A stretch of DNA of 13,034 nucleotides from Candidatus Bipolaricaulota bacterium (GTDB lineage: Bacteria; Bipolaricaulota; Bipolaricaulia; UBA7950; UBA9294): positions 1 to 13,034 of the forward strand of contig RXOA01000047.1 in the NCBI GenBank assembly GCA_003979035.1, read 5' to 3'. Below, one piece after another: positions 1 through 6,560 of the stretch. A program made the translations under genes and the position numbers. The notes beneath the pieces are model-generated. The model was not told the DNA's origin. It was given only the letters and a program-made list of their open reading frames with translations, and ran no database searches. How positions within the stretch are numbered: the first letter of the stretch is position 1; each line of letters opens with the position of its first letter.

Positions 1-121
1 AGGCTGGCATCAGCTGACTGGCAACAACACATCCCAGGCTGACGGCGAACGCGACCGTGAGACGGATCCACGTGGATCGAGTCGGCTGACGGCCCCGTGG
101 ATGGCGAGATCGAGATATCAT
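1..121 (-). CDS. N-terminus of membrane-anchored/secreted protein downstream of pgsC (partial; PgsW candidate)
   Basis: The first 40 codons of a gene that continues past the left edge. Its ATG (121-119) overlaps the pgsC stop as ATGA, the same coupling seen at other junctions in this window. The N-terminus is strongly basic (seven Arg among residues 4-20) and is followed by a hydrophobic stretch at about residues 21-34 (LTVAFAVSLGCVVA). This is the layout of a signal peptide or membrane anchor with a long positive n-region. In many pgsB-pgsC loci the next gene is pgsW, a poly-gamma-glutamate system protein with an N-terminal anchor, so that is the leading candidate by position. No catalytic domain is visible in the part present, so the product name is inference. 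Confidence 0.55.
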   Translation of the reverse strand, partial: MISRSRHPRGRQPTRSTWIRLTVAFAVSLGCVVASQLMPA

Positions 122-567
122 CGGATGACGATTCCCAGCAACCGCACCACGAAAAACGTTCCCACGGAAGTCACGCCAAGCGCCAGCAACGTCGCCACCC
201 GATTCTGCCGCAACAACGTATTCGCGAGGAGGCCGGGAATCACCCATCCGATCGTCCTCCATGCCACGGAGTTCACGCCGAGCGACGGAAGGACGAGCTG
301 CAGAAGCATCGCCCAGACGGCCCCAACGAGCAGCAACAGCACAAACTGCCTCCTTCCGAAGAGGATGAAGAAGTGCGCAGTGATCCGGTAGGTCAGCATC
401 GTCAGGATGGCGGCAATCAGCGTTCCGGCAAGCCGTAGCGGCTGGTCGAGGTACAACGCGACATATCCGGGGACGATCATGCCCCCCGGGTAGATCCCGG
501 TCAGCTCAACCATGATCGTGCTCAGAATCAGACCCACAAACAGAGTTTCAGCTCCCATACTCACCAC
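118..567 (-). CDS. pgsC: Poly-gamma-glutamate biosynthesis membrane protein PgsC/CapC
   Basis: A 149-residue, very hydrophobic protein of the size and character of PgsC/CapC. That protein is the membrane partner of the PgsB ligase in the complex that polymerises glutamate and moves the polymer across the inner membrane. Family-like features are the glycine/proline-rich first helix region (ELTGIYPGGMIVPGYVAL, about residues 21-38) and several further membrane segments (about 46-64, 73-94, 104-117, 124-146). The start overlaps the end of pgsB by up to 20 bases. A second in-frame Met (codon 4, 558-556) is an equally good start and would shorten the overlap. The stop overlaps the next ATG, so pgsB, pgsC and the following gene should be translated together. 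Recognition rests on sequence pattern plus adjacency to pgsB. Confidence 0.92.
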   Translation of the reverse strand: MVSMGAETLFVGLILSTIMVELTGIYPGGMIVPGYVALYLDQPLRLAGTLIAAILTMLTYRITAHFFILFGRRQFVLLLLVGAVWAMLLQLVLPSLGVNSVAWRTIGWVIPGLLANTLLRQNRVATLLALGVTSVGTFFVVRLLGIVIR

Positions 568-1987
568 CCATCCTCCGCCACACGTCTGTCAAATCACGCC
601 CGACCCCGGCGAAATTGCCGAAGCACAACAGCAGCCGTCCCTTGTCTCGATGCGTCTCTACGAGGCGCGCGGCGACCCGATCCGCGCGGCGCTCTCGCAG
701 CACGGATGCCGGCATGCGGCTCTGTTTCCGGATGGCGCGAGCCGCGGCCGAGCAATGTGCGCGATCGCCGATGAGAACGACCTCCACAAAAGCGAACCGA
801 TGCTCCCGCACTGCCGACAGCCACAGGTGGGTGCGATCTCCTCGATCTCGTCGAATATTGAAGACTCCGACCATCGGACGTCGGGCAAGCTCCGGGTACT
901 TCGCGTACGTCGCGGACACAATCAACTCCGTCGACAGCGGGTCATTGGCGGCGAAGGCATTGACTACGACGATGTCGCTCTCCCGATTGAGTGTGATCTG
1001 CAGCGCTCCGGCATCGGCATGAACATCACCGACCGAGTCGCCTTCGGCCTGTGGGGACGTTGTCGAGCGGAAGCCGAGATCATCGCAGAACGCCGTCGCC
1101 AGCAGCGCATTGGAGCGAAACTCCAGGTGACGTGTTCCAACCGCGAATGCTGCCTGTGGATTCGCAAGACGTGGCGGCTCACCAGCTCTTCCATCGCGGA
1201 TTCGCAGACCGGGGTCGGGACCGGGACCCGGACCGCGATCAGGGTTGAATCGGGAGCCGGGGCCGCGTGGATCCGACATGCCATCTTGATCCCCGACGGC
1301 GATGATCTGTCCCCCGGCCGCTCGCAGAGCATCGCGGACGTCCTGGTCCGCCAGCTCGGCCCGCAGCACATACACTGGGACGCCACGCGGGATCGCGCAG
1401 CCAAGGGAGGCGGCAACTTCCCCGGGTGACCTTCCCGCAAGTTCGACGTGATCGACGCGGGCATTCGTCAACAAGACGTGTGTGGGCCGGAGGATCCGTA
1501 GCGATTCCACCAACGCATTCTCCGGCGAGATCGCCATTCCCTCAATGACAACGACATCACAGGACATCGCCTTCGCGCGCCGAAGAATTCTCTTCTGCTC
1601 GAGGATTGATGGTGAGCCCCACCGCCTGATCGCAAGCTCTTCTCCGCTGGGAAGGAGCATCCGAGCTTGCGAGCCGGTGGTCTTTCCGAGCACTTGACAT
1701 CCCGCGGCCCGCAGCTTGGCATGAACAAGGCGAACGACGCTCGATTTCCCGCGGGTCCCCGTGACAAGAATTCGAAGCGGTACATGCTTTCGGATTCGTC
1801 GTAAGATCAGGTTCTCCGTGAGCAATGCAATCAGCGCAAGCGCAAGTCCGCCGGCAACGATAGAGAGTGTCCGCAAGAAGATCCGTCCTTTGCCCACCGA
1901 TTCGACCGCCTCGACCGCCGCGGGGAATGTCCATTCGTCGAAGCTTCCTCGCAGAGACGATCCACGTATGGTACGCGCGCGCCTCAC
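548..1987 (-). CDS. pgsB: Poly-gamma-glutamate synthase/ligase PgsB/CapB
   Basis: A 479-residue ATP-dependent amide ligase of the Mur-ligase superfamily, which activates glutamate carboxylates with ATP to build poly-gamma-glutamate at the inner membrane. After a membrane anchor (about residues 41-60) comes the P-loop GTRGKSS (77-83), then GKTTGSQARM (101-110), the EQK element (130-132), LLTNARVDHVE (172-182), FAANDPLST (345-353), FNIRRDRGDRT (376-386) and GNFAGVG (457-463). These match PgsB landmarks in order. It is longer than the roughly 390-400 residues of Bacillus PgsB. Much of the excess is an N-terminal extension of about 40 residues and a Gly/Pro/Asp-rich insert (about 233-275). The only in-frame start is GTG, with GGAG nine bases upstream. 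The gap to the acyltransferase gene is 88 bases. The call is secure; whether the polymer is a capsule or a released product cannot be told. Confidence 0.95.
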   Translation of the reverse strand: MRRARTIRGSSLRGSFDEWTFPAAVEAVESVGKGRIFLRTLSIVAGGLALALIALLTENLILRRIRKHVPLRILVTGTRGKSSVVRLVHAKLRAAGCQVLGKTTGSQARMLLPSGEELAIRRWGSPSILEQKRILRRAKAMSCDVVVIEGMAISPENALVESLRILRPTHVLLTNARVDHVELAGRSPGEVAASLGCAIPRGVPVYVLRAELADQDVRDALRAAGGQIIAVGDQDGMSDPRGPGSRFNPDRGPGPGPDPGLRIRDGRAGEPPRLANPQAAFAVGTRHLEFRSNALLATAFCDDLGFRSTTSPQAEGDSVGDVHADAGALQITLNRESDIVVVNAFAANDPLSTELIVSATYAKYPELARRPMVGVFNIRRDRGDRTHLWLSAVREHRFAFVEVVLIGDRAHCSAAARAIRKQSRMPASVLRERRADRVAARLVETHRDKGRLLLCFGNFAGVGRDLTDVWRRMGGEYGS

Positions 1988-2075
1988 AAACGGCTACTCC
2001 GCGTGACGCAGCACGCCGCTCCTGTTGGATGCCACCGGATGAGGTTGGATTATGGATCTCGGCGACAAGGGGAGC

Positions 2076-2795
2076 CTATCCTTCCCCCGCTTCGCCATCC
2101 GTTGGATCTCGTCCGGCTGCCCACGAGCCGGGATTCGCCACAAGTCGCTCGACCCGCTGATAGAACCTCCCGACGTGAAGTCCGTCGACAAGGGCATGAT
2201 GGACCTGAATATTCAGCGGCAGCAGCAGCTGTCCCGCTTGCTCGTAGAACTTTCCCCAGGCAATTCGCGGGATGGCATCGTTGGCCGAAGCGGGTACGGG
2301 ATGCTGGAACGCAGTAAACGAAATCCACGGAATCCCGGTTAGAAAGAGATAGTCATCCCGTCCGGGAAGGTCTTCCAGACATTGGATGCCCGCATTCCGC
2401 GCCTGCTCGATGGCTACGCCGGCACGACGAGCGAACAACCGGAAGTCCGAGCAGAACGGAAGCTCACAAAACGAAAACGACTCATCGGGTCTCAATACCG
2501 TGATCGACGGATGGACGCACTCGTACTCGACGACCTGTGTCCCCCGGATTCGCTGGCGCAACTCCGGGACTCCGTTGGCTGCCGACGCCAACACGTAGGC
2601 CGCTCCAATCGTGAATGAGATCCCATTGCCCTTCAGGAAACCGCGCAGATTCGCCACGTCAATGCTCGACGTCAGCGAAAAATGCGGATGCTCGTACGTT
2701 CGATAGTGGTCGAATGCCGACTGTCGAGGCCAATGCGATTGCCGGATCAATCGGGCTCCGTCGGGTATGGACAAGCCACTAGACTCCCTCTTCAT
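2076..2795 (-). CDS. Chloramphenicol acetyltransferase-like (CAT-fold) acyltransferase
   Basis: A 239-residue protein of the CAT family, trimeric enzymes that move an acetyl group from acetyl-CoA to a hydroxyl. The catalytic signature is QVHHALVDGLH (197-207). By alignment with known CATs the base is His200 and the structural Asp is Asp204. The PWISFTAF segment (156-163) matches the SFT motif that helps bind the substrate, and W22 near the N-terminus sits where CATs have a conserved Trp. Known CATs are about 215-220 residues; the extra length is at both ends. Its place between an outer-membrane protein and pgsB argues for an envelope or capsule role rather than drug resistance, but this is inference. 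The ATG has a poor Shine-Dalgarno, whereas TTG at codon 8 has GGGAG nine bases upstream, so the protein may start there. Confidence 0.88.
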   Translation of the reverse strand: MKRESSGLSIPDGARLIRQSHWPRQSAFDHYRTYEHPHFSLTSSIDVANLRGFLKGNGISFTIGAAYVLASAANGVPELRQRIRGTQVVEYECVHPSITVLRPDESFSFCELPFCSDFRLFARRAGVAIEQARNAGIQCLEDLPGRDDYLFLTGIPWISFTAFQHPVPASANDAIPRIAWGKFYEQAGQLLLPLNIQVHHALVDGLHVGRFYQRVERLVANPGSWAAGRDPTDGEAGEG

Positions 2796-2823
2796 GTCCA
2801 GCCCGGCCCGGGGAAGCGGGCCC

Positions 2824-4020
2824 CTAGCCTGACCGTTCGTACGTCCCGGACTCCCATGTTCGTTGCACCTGCTTGGACTCCAGAAGATCGACGCTCGCGG
2901 ACAGGGTCAGATCGCGCACCCAGCCGTCCGGTCTCCTCGTGAGCTCGAACTGGATAGCCATATCCATCGTCCCGATCTCGAACATAAGTTCAAGCGTTCC
3001 CCCGGCACTCCAGGTGGGTAGAGCATTCCGAATCTTGCTCCGCTGATACCCAAGCGTCCCCTCCAACGAGGCGTTCTCCTGGAGGATGTACTCATACGAC
3101 GCGGAAGCGTTGAGATCGTACTCCGAAGTCAGCGCGTACGGCCCCGAAAGGCCCACATGCAAGGCCCACTGCACACGGTACCCTTCCGCTTGAGCCGAAT
3201 CCGCAGTGAACGAGAACAAAGCATCGGACAAAGCCGATATCGTCGAGAAGCCGGCGCCGAACCCTGCCTGAACCGTCCATCCACAATATCGCTTGATCTC
3301 GGAGGAGGCGAGCGTCTGTTCAATCAGCAACAACGCTCGCGCATCGAGGAACATTCCCATGCTGTTCTCGATGATCGTCTCGATGATCGTCACAAGGTCG
3401 CTCGCGTTTTCGTACTCGATCTGACGTCCAATCTCGGTGGCGATTTGCATCAGAACTTCATCGGACAGCGGTTCGGAGAGAATGCCAATTTCGATCAATC
3501 CGGCCTGAAACTGCAGGGCCTTTGCCAGTGGCGTCACGTCGTAGAAACGCCCGTATCCGATTCCGGCGCGTAAGTCCAAGCCTAATTCCGAGTCGATCGT
3601 CGAAATGTCGGCCGCGCCTTCTGCCTCTCCAAAGATGTAGACAGGAAGGTCCCGTTCGGAGTAGTAGCGAACCGTGCCGTCGAGCTGCCCGTTTCCGGAC
3701 GACGGGACGATCGAACTGAGGTTGATCCTCGCAAGTCCGTCGAGAGAGTATCCGAAATCAGGGGAATCATAGAGTTGGGCGTAGCTGAGTTTCATCCATC
3801 CTGAGTCGATTTCCGGCCCCAACGTCGATGGGTCATCGAAGTAGCGATAGCTGAAATCGAGCCGTGCGTCGACAAGATCCGTCTGCGGCGCATGATAGTT
3901 GCACACGGGCACAGCCACTGCAGACAAGCCGATCACAACCATCCATCCCAATCCGACGACGACAAATCCCCCGAGCCTCCGCTTCACACCAATCACCCCG
4001 CTGTCTGATTGCACGACCAT
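2824..4020 (-). CDS. Probable outer-membrane beta-barrel protein, function unknown
   Basis: A 398-residue exported protein. A basic patch (KRR, 13-15) is followed by a hydrophobic core (about 18-39), a typical Sec signal peptide. The mature part is rich in alternating polar/non-polar strands, for example around 46-60, 92-102, 113-131, 247-258 and most of 280-390, as in transmembrane beta-barrels. Between the strands is a mainly helical section (about 162-243) introduced by GIGYGRFYDVTPLAKAL (153-169), a pattern I associate with uncharacterised outer-membrane proteins. No aromatic residue closes the C-terminus, which is atypical for a BAM substrate. The ATG lacks a Shine-Dalgarno. A GTG at codon 12 (3987-3985) is preceded by GGGG and immediately by the signal peptide, so it may be the real start. 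It lies 28 bases upstream of the acyltransferase gene. A role in polymer export is conceivable but unproven. Confidence 0.82.
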   Translation of the reverse strand: MVVQSDSGVIGVKRRLGGFVVVGLGWMVVIGLSAVAVPVCNYHAPQTDLVDARLDFSYRYFDDPSTLGPEIDSGWMKLSYAQLYDSPDFGYSLDGLARINLSSIVPSSGNGQLDGTVRYYSERDLPVYIFGEAEGAADISTIDSELGLDLRAGIGYGRFYDVTPLAKALQFQAGLIEIGILSEPLSDEVLMQIATEIGRQIEYENASDLVTIIETIIENSMGMFLDARALLLIEQTLASSEIKRYCGWTVQAGFGAGFSTISALSDALFSFTADSAQAEGYRVQWALHVGLSGPYALTSEYDLNASASYEYILQENASLEGTLGYQRSKIRNALPTWSAGGTLELMFEIGTMDMAIQFELTRRPDGWVRDLTLSASVDLLESKQVQRTWESGTYERSG

Positions 4021-4022
4021 GC

Positions 4023-4051
4023 AGGATACTCAGTGGCAATTGCGGGAACAA
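4023..4051 (-). promoter_or_regulatory. Weak candidate sigma70-type promoter for the beta-barrel/pgs operon
   Basis: On the minus strand TTGTTC (4051-4046) and TATCCT (4028-4023) are separated by 17 bases. The -10 box ends two bases before the ATG at 4020, so a transcript from it would start at or inside that ATG. This would fit use of the downstream GTG start at 3987. The boxes match consensus only partly (3/6 and 4/6), so this is a suggestion only. Confidence 0.25.
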
Positions 4052-4101
4052 GGGGCATCGATTGGGTATCGGCGGCAGACGTCGCCCGGATGCGCCGCGA
4101 A

Positions 4102-4338
4102 TCAGAATCGAGAACGCAGGTATTTCAGAGGTCTTCCCATGTCTCGGTACTGCTCCGCCAGCTTCTCGGCGACTCCCGGATCGATCCCATGGCCGCGCAG
4201 GCGCCGCTCGAGCCGCCACGCCGCAAGGTTGCGGCGCCACCACAGCGAAACGACAAACCGCCCCGCTCCCGCAATCAGTAGGAGTATCGAAAATATGATG
4301 TCAGGCACTGCCAGCAGTGCCCGAAGGATGCGAAGCAC
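4102..4338 (-). CDS. Small membrane protein of unknown function, last gene of the ECF operon
   Basis: A 78-residue protein. One hydrophobic segment (about residues 8-31) is followed by a basic, amphipathic tail (WWRRNLAAWRLERRLRG) and an acidic/helical region with DPGVAEKLAEQYRDMG. It starts with GTG; GGAGG lies 13 bases upstream, inside the end of the preceding gene, which stops only five bases before this start. The close spacing to the 139-residue gene and the ECF sigma/anti-sigma pair indicates one operon. The membrane helix plus charged cytoplasmic tail would suit a small envelope-sensing or regulatory component, but no family was recognised and no function is assigned. Confidence 0.7.
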   Translation of the reverse strand: MLRILRALLAVPDIIFSILLLIAGAGRFVVSLWWRRNLAAWRLERRLRGHGIDPGVAEKLAEQYRDMGRPLKYLRSRF

Positions 4339-4343
4339 GCGAA

Positions 4344-4763
4344 TCAGTCTTCCTCCTTCTCCGAGTTTCGCTCCCGATTCACATGGATATTGCCCATGTC
4401 GAAGCTCTTCGATGTGAACACCTCGCGAAGGTTCAGCATGTATCCTTGCGCCATCTCCAGCGCCACCTCTTTGGACATGCCGGAATCGACCAGTTTCTTG
4501 TAGAAGGTCCCGACAGCATCCCCCATGTTCTCCGCGGCGCTCTTCGAGTAGAGCACGTCCCTCAACCCTCCGAGGAGGTTGGGAAGCATCGTACTGACGG
4601 TTTCCAACACGTCCCGCAGTTCTTCGGACTTCCGGCCACGCCCGCCGGGTCGCTCCTCGCGATCATCCATTTCGATCCTCACGTCCTTGATCTTGCCGAG
4701 TTCCTCGTGGATTCGATCCTTGATTTCCCGTCGCAGATCCTCTGCGAACCGCTCATCGGTCAT
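4344..4763 (-). CDS. Hypothetical charged, helical cytoplasmic protein in the ECF sigma operon
   Basis: A 139-residue protein without signal peptide or membrane segment. The N-terminal half is highly charged and probably helical (residues 1-49, rich in Glu, Arg, Lys and Asp, with a short GGRG linker near 40-43). The C-terminal half (about 50-127) reads as amphipathic helices such as LRDVLETVSTMLPNLLGGL. The tail (128-139) is again acidic/basic and probably flexible. The ATG is preceded by AGGAGG at five bases, a near-perfect Shine-Dalgarno, and overlaps the end of the anti-sigma gene by 11 bases. This strongly supports it as a real, coupled gene. I do not recognise the family. Position suggests a partner or target of the sigma/anti-sigma switch. 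Confidence 0.78.
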   Translation of the reverse strand: MTDERFAEDLRREIKDRIHEELGKIKDVRIEMDDREERPGGRGRKSEELRDVLETVSTMLPNLLGGLRDVLYSKSAAENMGDAVGTFYKKLVDSGMSKEVALEMAQGYMLNLREVFTSKSFDMGNIHVNRERNSEKEED

Positions 4764-5142
4764 GTTGCCCTCCTAGCTTGTCTTCGTTTCCAAGGAGCGG
4801 AATTCTGTAGCCCAGGAGTTTCAAGTCCGCTTTGAGCGGAGCCCCGCTACCTCGCGCCGACAGCCCCACCGATAGCCCCGCAAGAAACGATCCGATATCG
4901 ACTCCGGTAGACGGAAGTCGCTTGATTTGCCGGGATACCTTTTCGAAGCCGCCGGAAGGGATTCCAGGGAGACTCTTCAGCGCCCCCTCCAAATCGATCC
5001 CCAGGGACACGTCCCGCGCAAGCTGTGCACGACAATCGGAGCAATCGGCAACATGCACCGCCAGCTCTCCAACCTCGTGCGCAGAGAGGCTTCCGGCAAC
5101 GTACCAGGGAATCAGTTCTCTTGCCTCATTGCACGTCATCAT
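4753..5142 (-). CDS. Putative zinc-binding anti-sigma factor (ZAS-like)
   Basis: A 129-residue protein with the N-terminal zinc-binding anti-sigma pattern: Cys4, then His30-x3-Cys34-x2-Cys37 (HVADCSDC). In this family the domain binds the partner ECF sigma factor and holds it inactive, sometimes with redox or zinc sensing. There is no clear membrane helix; the only weakly hydrophobic stretch is at about 84-95 (FLAGLSVGLSA), so it may be soluble. Its ATG (5142-5140) overlaps the sigma gene stop as ATGA, the typical arrangement for a sigma/anti-sigma pair made in matched amounts. A second ATG follows directly. The stop overlaps the next gene. The pairing is well supported; the signal it senses is unknown. 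Confidence 0.87.
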   Translation of the reverse strand: MMTCNEARELIPWYVAGSLSAHEVGELAVHVADCSDCRAQLARDVSLGIDLEGALKSLPGIPSGGFEKVSRQIKRLPSTGVDIGSFLAGLSVGLSARGSGAPLKADLKLLGYRIPLLGNEDKLGGQHDR

Positions 5143-5663
5143 GCCAAAACCTCCGCAAGCTTCCGCTTGGCGTGGTACATACGCGACTTCACGGTTCCTT
5201 CGGGAATGTCGAGAAGCTGCGCAACCTCCTGGTAAGCAAGGCCTTCGTAGAAAGCAAGAAAGACGACTTCTCGCTGTTCTTGCGACAGCGTGTTGAGCGC
5301 GTGAAGCACTCGCTGCTCACGAGAGATGGCATCCGCAGGATCAGGCTCCACGAGTCTAATATCCGGATGTCGGCTTCCACGCTCCTCACGGCGCAGCAGC
5401 CCGAATGCCTTGTTTCGAGCGATGCCAAATACCCATGTCGAAACCTTGGACAGACCTGCGTACTTGGAAGCCGACCGCCACACGGCAATCATCGTCTCTT
5501 GCACGACCTCCTCGGCCAGGTGTCGACTCCGCAGCAGCGTGAGCGCGTAGCGAAACACACGGTTCGCATACTCGTCATAGAAGCGGTGAAACGCTTCGTC
5601 TTTGCCCGCCGCTACGAGCGAGAGCAGTCTTTGGTCGTCGATCACGGCTCTCGTTTCCGACAC
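5139..5663 (-). CDS. RNA polymerase sigma factor, sigma-70 family, ECF subfamily
   Basis: A 174-residue two-domain sigma factor of typical ECF size, which directs RNA polymerase to a small set of promoters. Region 2 spans about residues 22-95, with the core-binding segment FHRFYDEYANRVFRYALTLL and the DNA-reading part AEEVVQETMIAVWR through KVSTWVFGIARNKAFGLLRR. Region 4 (about 122-170) contains LSQEQREVVFLAFYEGLAY and the helix-turn-helix EVAQLLDIPEGTVKSRMYHAKRKL, which recognises the -35 box. Region 3 is absent, as expected. The start is GTG with GGGA four bases upstream and AGG further up. It heads a coupled operon with an anti-sigma factor and two small proteins, so it probably answers an envelope or redox cue. 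Its regulon cannot be read from this window. Confidence 0.95.
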   Translation of the reverse strand: MSETRAVIDDQRLLSLVAAGKDEAFHRFYDEYANRVFRYALTLLRSRHLAEEVVQETMIAVWRSASKYAGLSKVSTWVFGIARNKAFGLLRREERGSRHPDIRLVEPDPADAISREQRVLHALNTLSQEQREVVFLAFYEGLAYQEVAQLLDIPEGTVKSRMYHAKRKLAEVLA

Positions 5664-6122
5664 GCCGTCCCTTTCCTACTGCCAGCCAGTCTCCTCACGG
5701 CTTGACGACTGTCACTCGTCGGACATCGTCGTTCCGCTCCAATCAGTATGTCACATCATTTCATCATCAGGTTCAGCGGCTCAATCCCCGGCCCGTGTAA
5801 CCGATCGATGCTGCGGCCACTCTTCTCCGCTGCAGGTCGCGGGCTCGCCGACGACAAACGCCTTCGTTGCTCCTTGATTCTCCACGAAGACGGGGCGGAT
5901 CATCAATCCCGCTTCCGACTCACGGGTATCCGGACGGCGATCAGCCTGTAAGAAGAATCGTAGAGAGAGCGCTTCCCGAAACGGAAACTCGCCCGATCCA
6001 AAAGGGCTCATCGCCGTCTCCGTCGTGTCTGTCGACTTTCACCGTCTCCCCGCATCCGGTGCCCGGACGCCGACCCGCGAAGTCGATGAGCATCGAGACA
6101 ACAGCGCTGATTGGCAGAGGAC
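5664..6122. other. Gene-sparse stretch upstream of the ECF operon
   Basis: About 460 bases between the sigma gene start and the end of the small membrane protein gene. It must hold the promoter of the sigma operon (minus strand). ECF-like -35 words occur on the minus strand, GGAAC at 5735-5731 and GAACCT at 5774-5769, but I could not pair either with a convincing -10 at 16-17 bases, so no promoter is called. One short minus-strand ORF (6011-5781) is listed separately with low confidence. No tRNA, repeat array or clear terminator was seen. Confidence 0.5.
5781..6011 (-). CDS. Doubtful 76-residue ORF, possibly a gene remnant
   Basis: An ATG with GGAG six bases upstream opens 76 codons ending in TGA. 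The middle (REALSLRFFLQADRRPDTR, then GLMIRPVFVENQGATKAFVV) reads more like protein than most out-of-frame ORFs. The ends do not, and there is no recognisable motif, signal peptide or membrane helix. A second minus-strand frame (within 6093-5941) carries a similar stretch, VKVDRHDGDGDEPFW, just upstream, so both could be pieces of one frameshifted gene. It could equally be chance coding in GC-rich DNA. Confidence 0.25.
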   Translation of the reverse strand: MSPFGSGEFPFREALSLRFFLQADRRPDTRESEAGLMIRPVFVENQGATKAFVVGEPATCSGEEWPQHRSVTRAGD

Positions 6123-6338
6123 TCAGTGGGGTGGGCGTTGCGGCTGCGGCTTGATCTCGCCGCCGTCTTTTGTCTTCGGGAGTGCGAATCGAACACAAGC
6201 AAGCAGCGACACACCGATGATTGTCAAGGCAATGCCGACGAGGGCCGTCGGGCGCTGAACGGAGAGGTTCCCTCTCACCAAGAACGAGACTCCGCTGATC
6301 GTACCCACCCACCCGACTCGACAAAGCAGCAGGCGCAT
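6123..6338 (-). CDS. Small two-helix membrane protein of unknown function
   Basis: A 71-residue ORF starting at ATG 6338-6336, preceded by AGGAGG five bases upstream, one of the best ribosome binding sites in the window. This sets the start 49 codons inside a longer open frame whose upstream part is unconvincing. Two hydrophobic segments, about residues 8-21 and 32-50, are linked by a short polar turn with basic residues. The tail (about 54-71) is hydrophilic and proline-rich (KPQPQRPPH). It looks like a small inner-membrane protein. It lies 222 bases downstream of the ABC transporter operon on the same strand. No family was recognised. Confidence 0.65.
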   Translation of the reverse strand: MRLLLCRVGWVGTISGVSFLVRGNLSVQRPTALVGIALTIIGVSLLACVRFALPKTKDGGEIKPQPQRPPH

Positions 6339-6560
6339 GATCGCCTCCTTCGCCGTGATTCTCTCACGCCGGACGGCATTCCAACAGGACGGAGGACAGA
6401 CCCGGACCGCCCGGATGTCTCTTGGTCGGCGCCCTGCCTGCGGACATGCGAAGTGTGGAAGTCGACGAAGGAGGTCCCCGCTCATTCGAGACGCCCGCCG
6501 GCCGAGTCAAGCCGCCGCCGGACATCTCGGACTTCCAACCATGGCGCCCTTCGTAGGATG

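Noticed and set aside
512..1429. Long plus-strand open frame of 305 codons
   Set aside because: It is antisense to pgsB/pgsC, which have clear family motifs, and its translation is Arg-rich without motifs, typical of a shadow in GC-rich DNA.
6481..6560. Rho-independent terminator after the ABC operon
   Set aside because: The stretch is GC-rich with partial CCGGCGG words, but I found no clean stem followed by a T-run on the minus strand.
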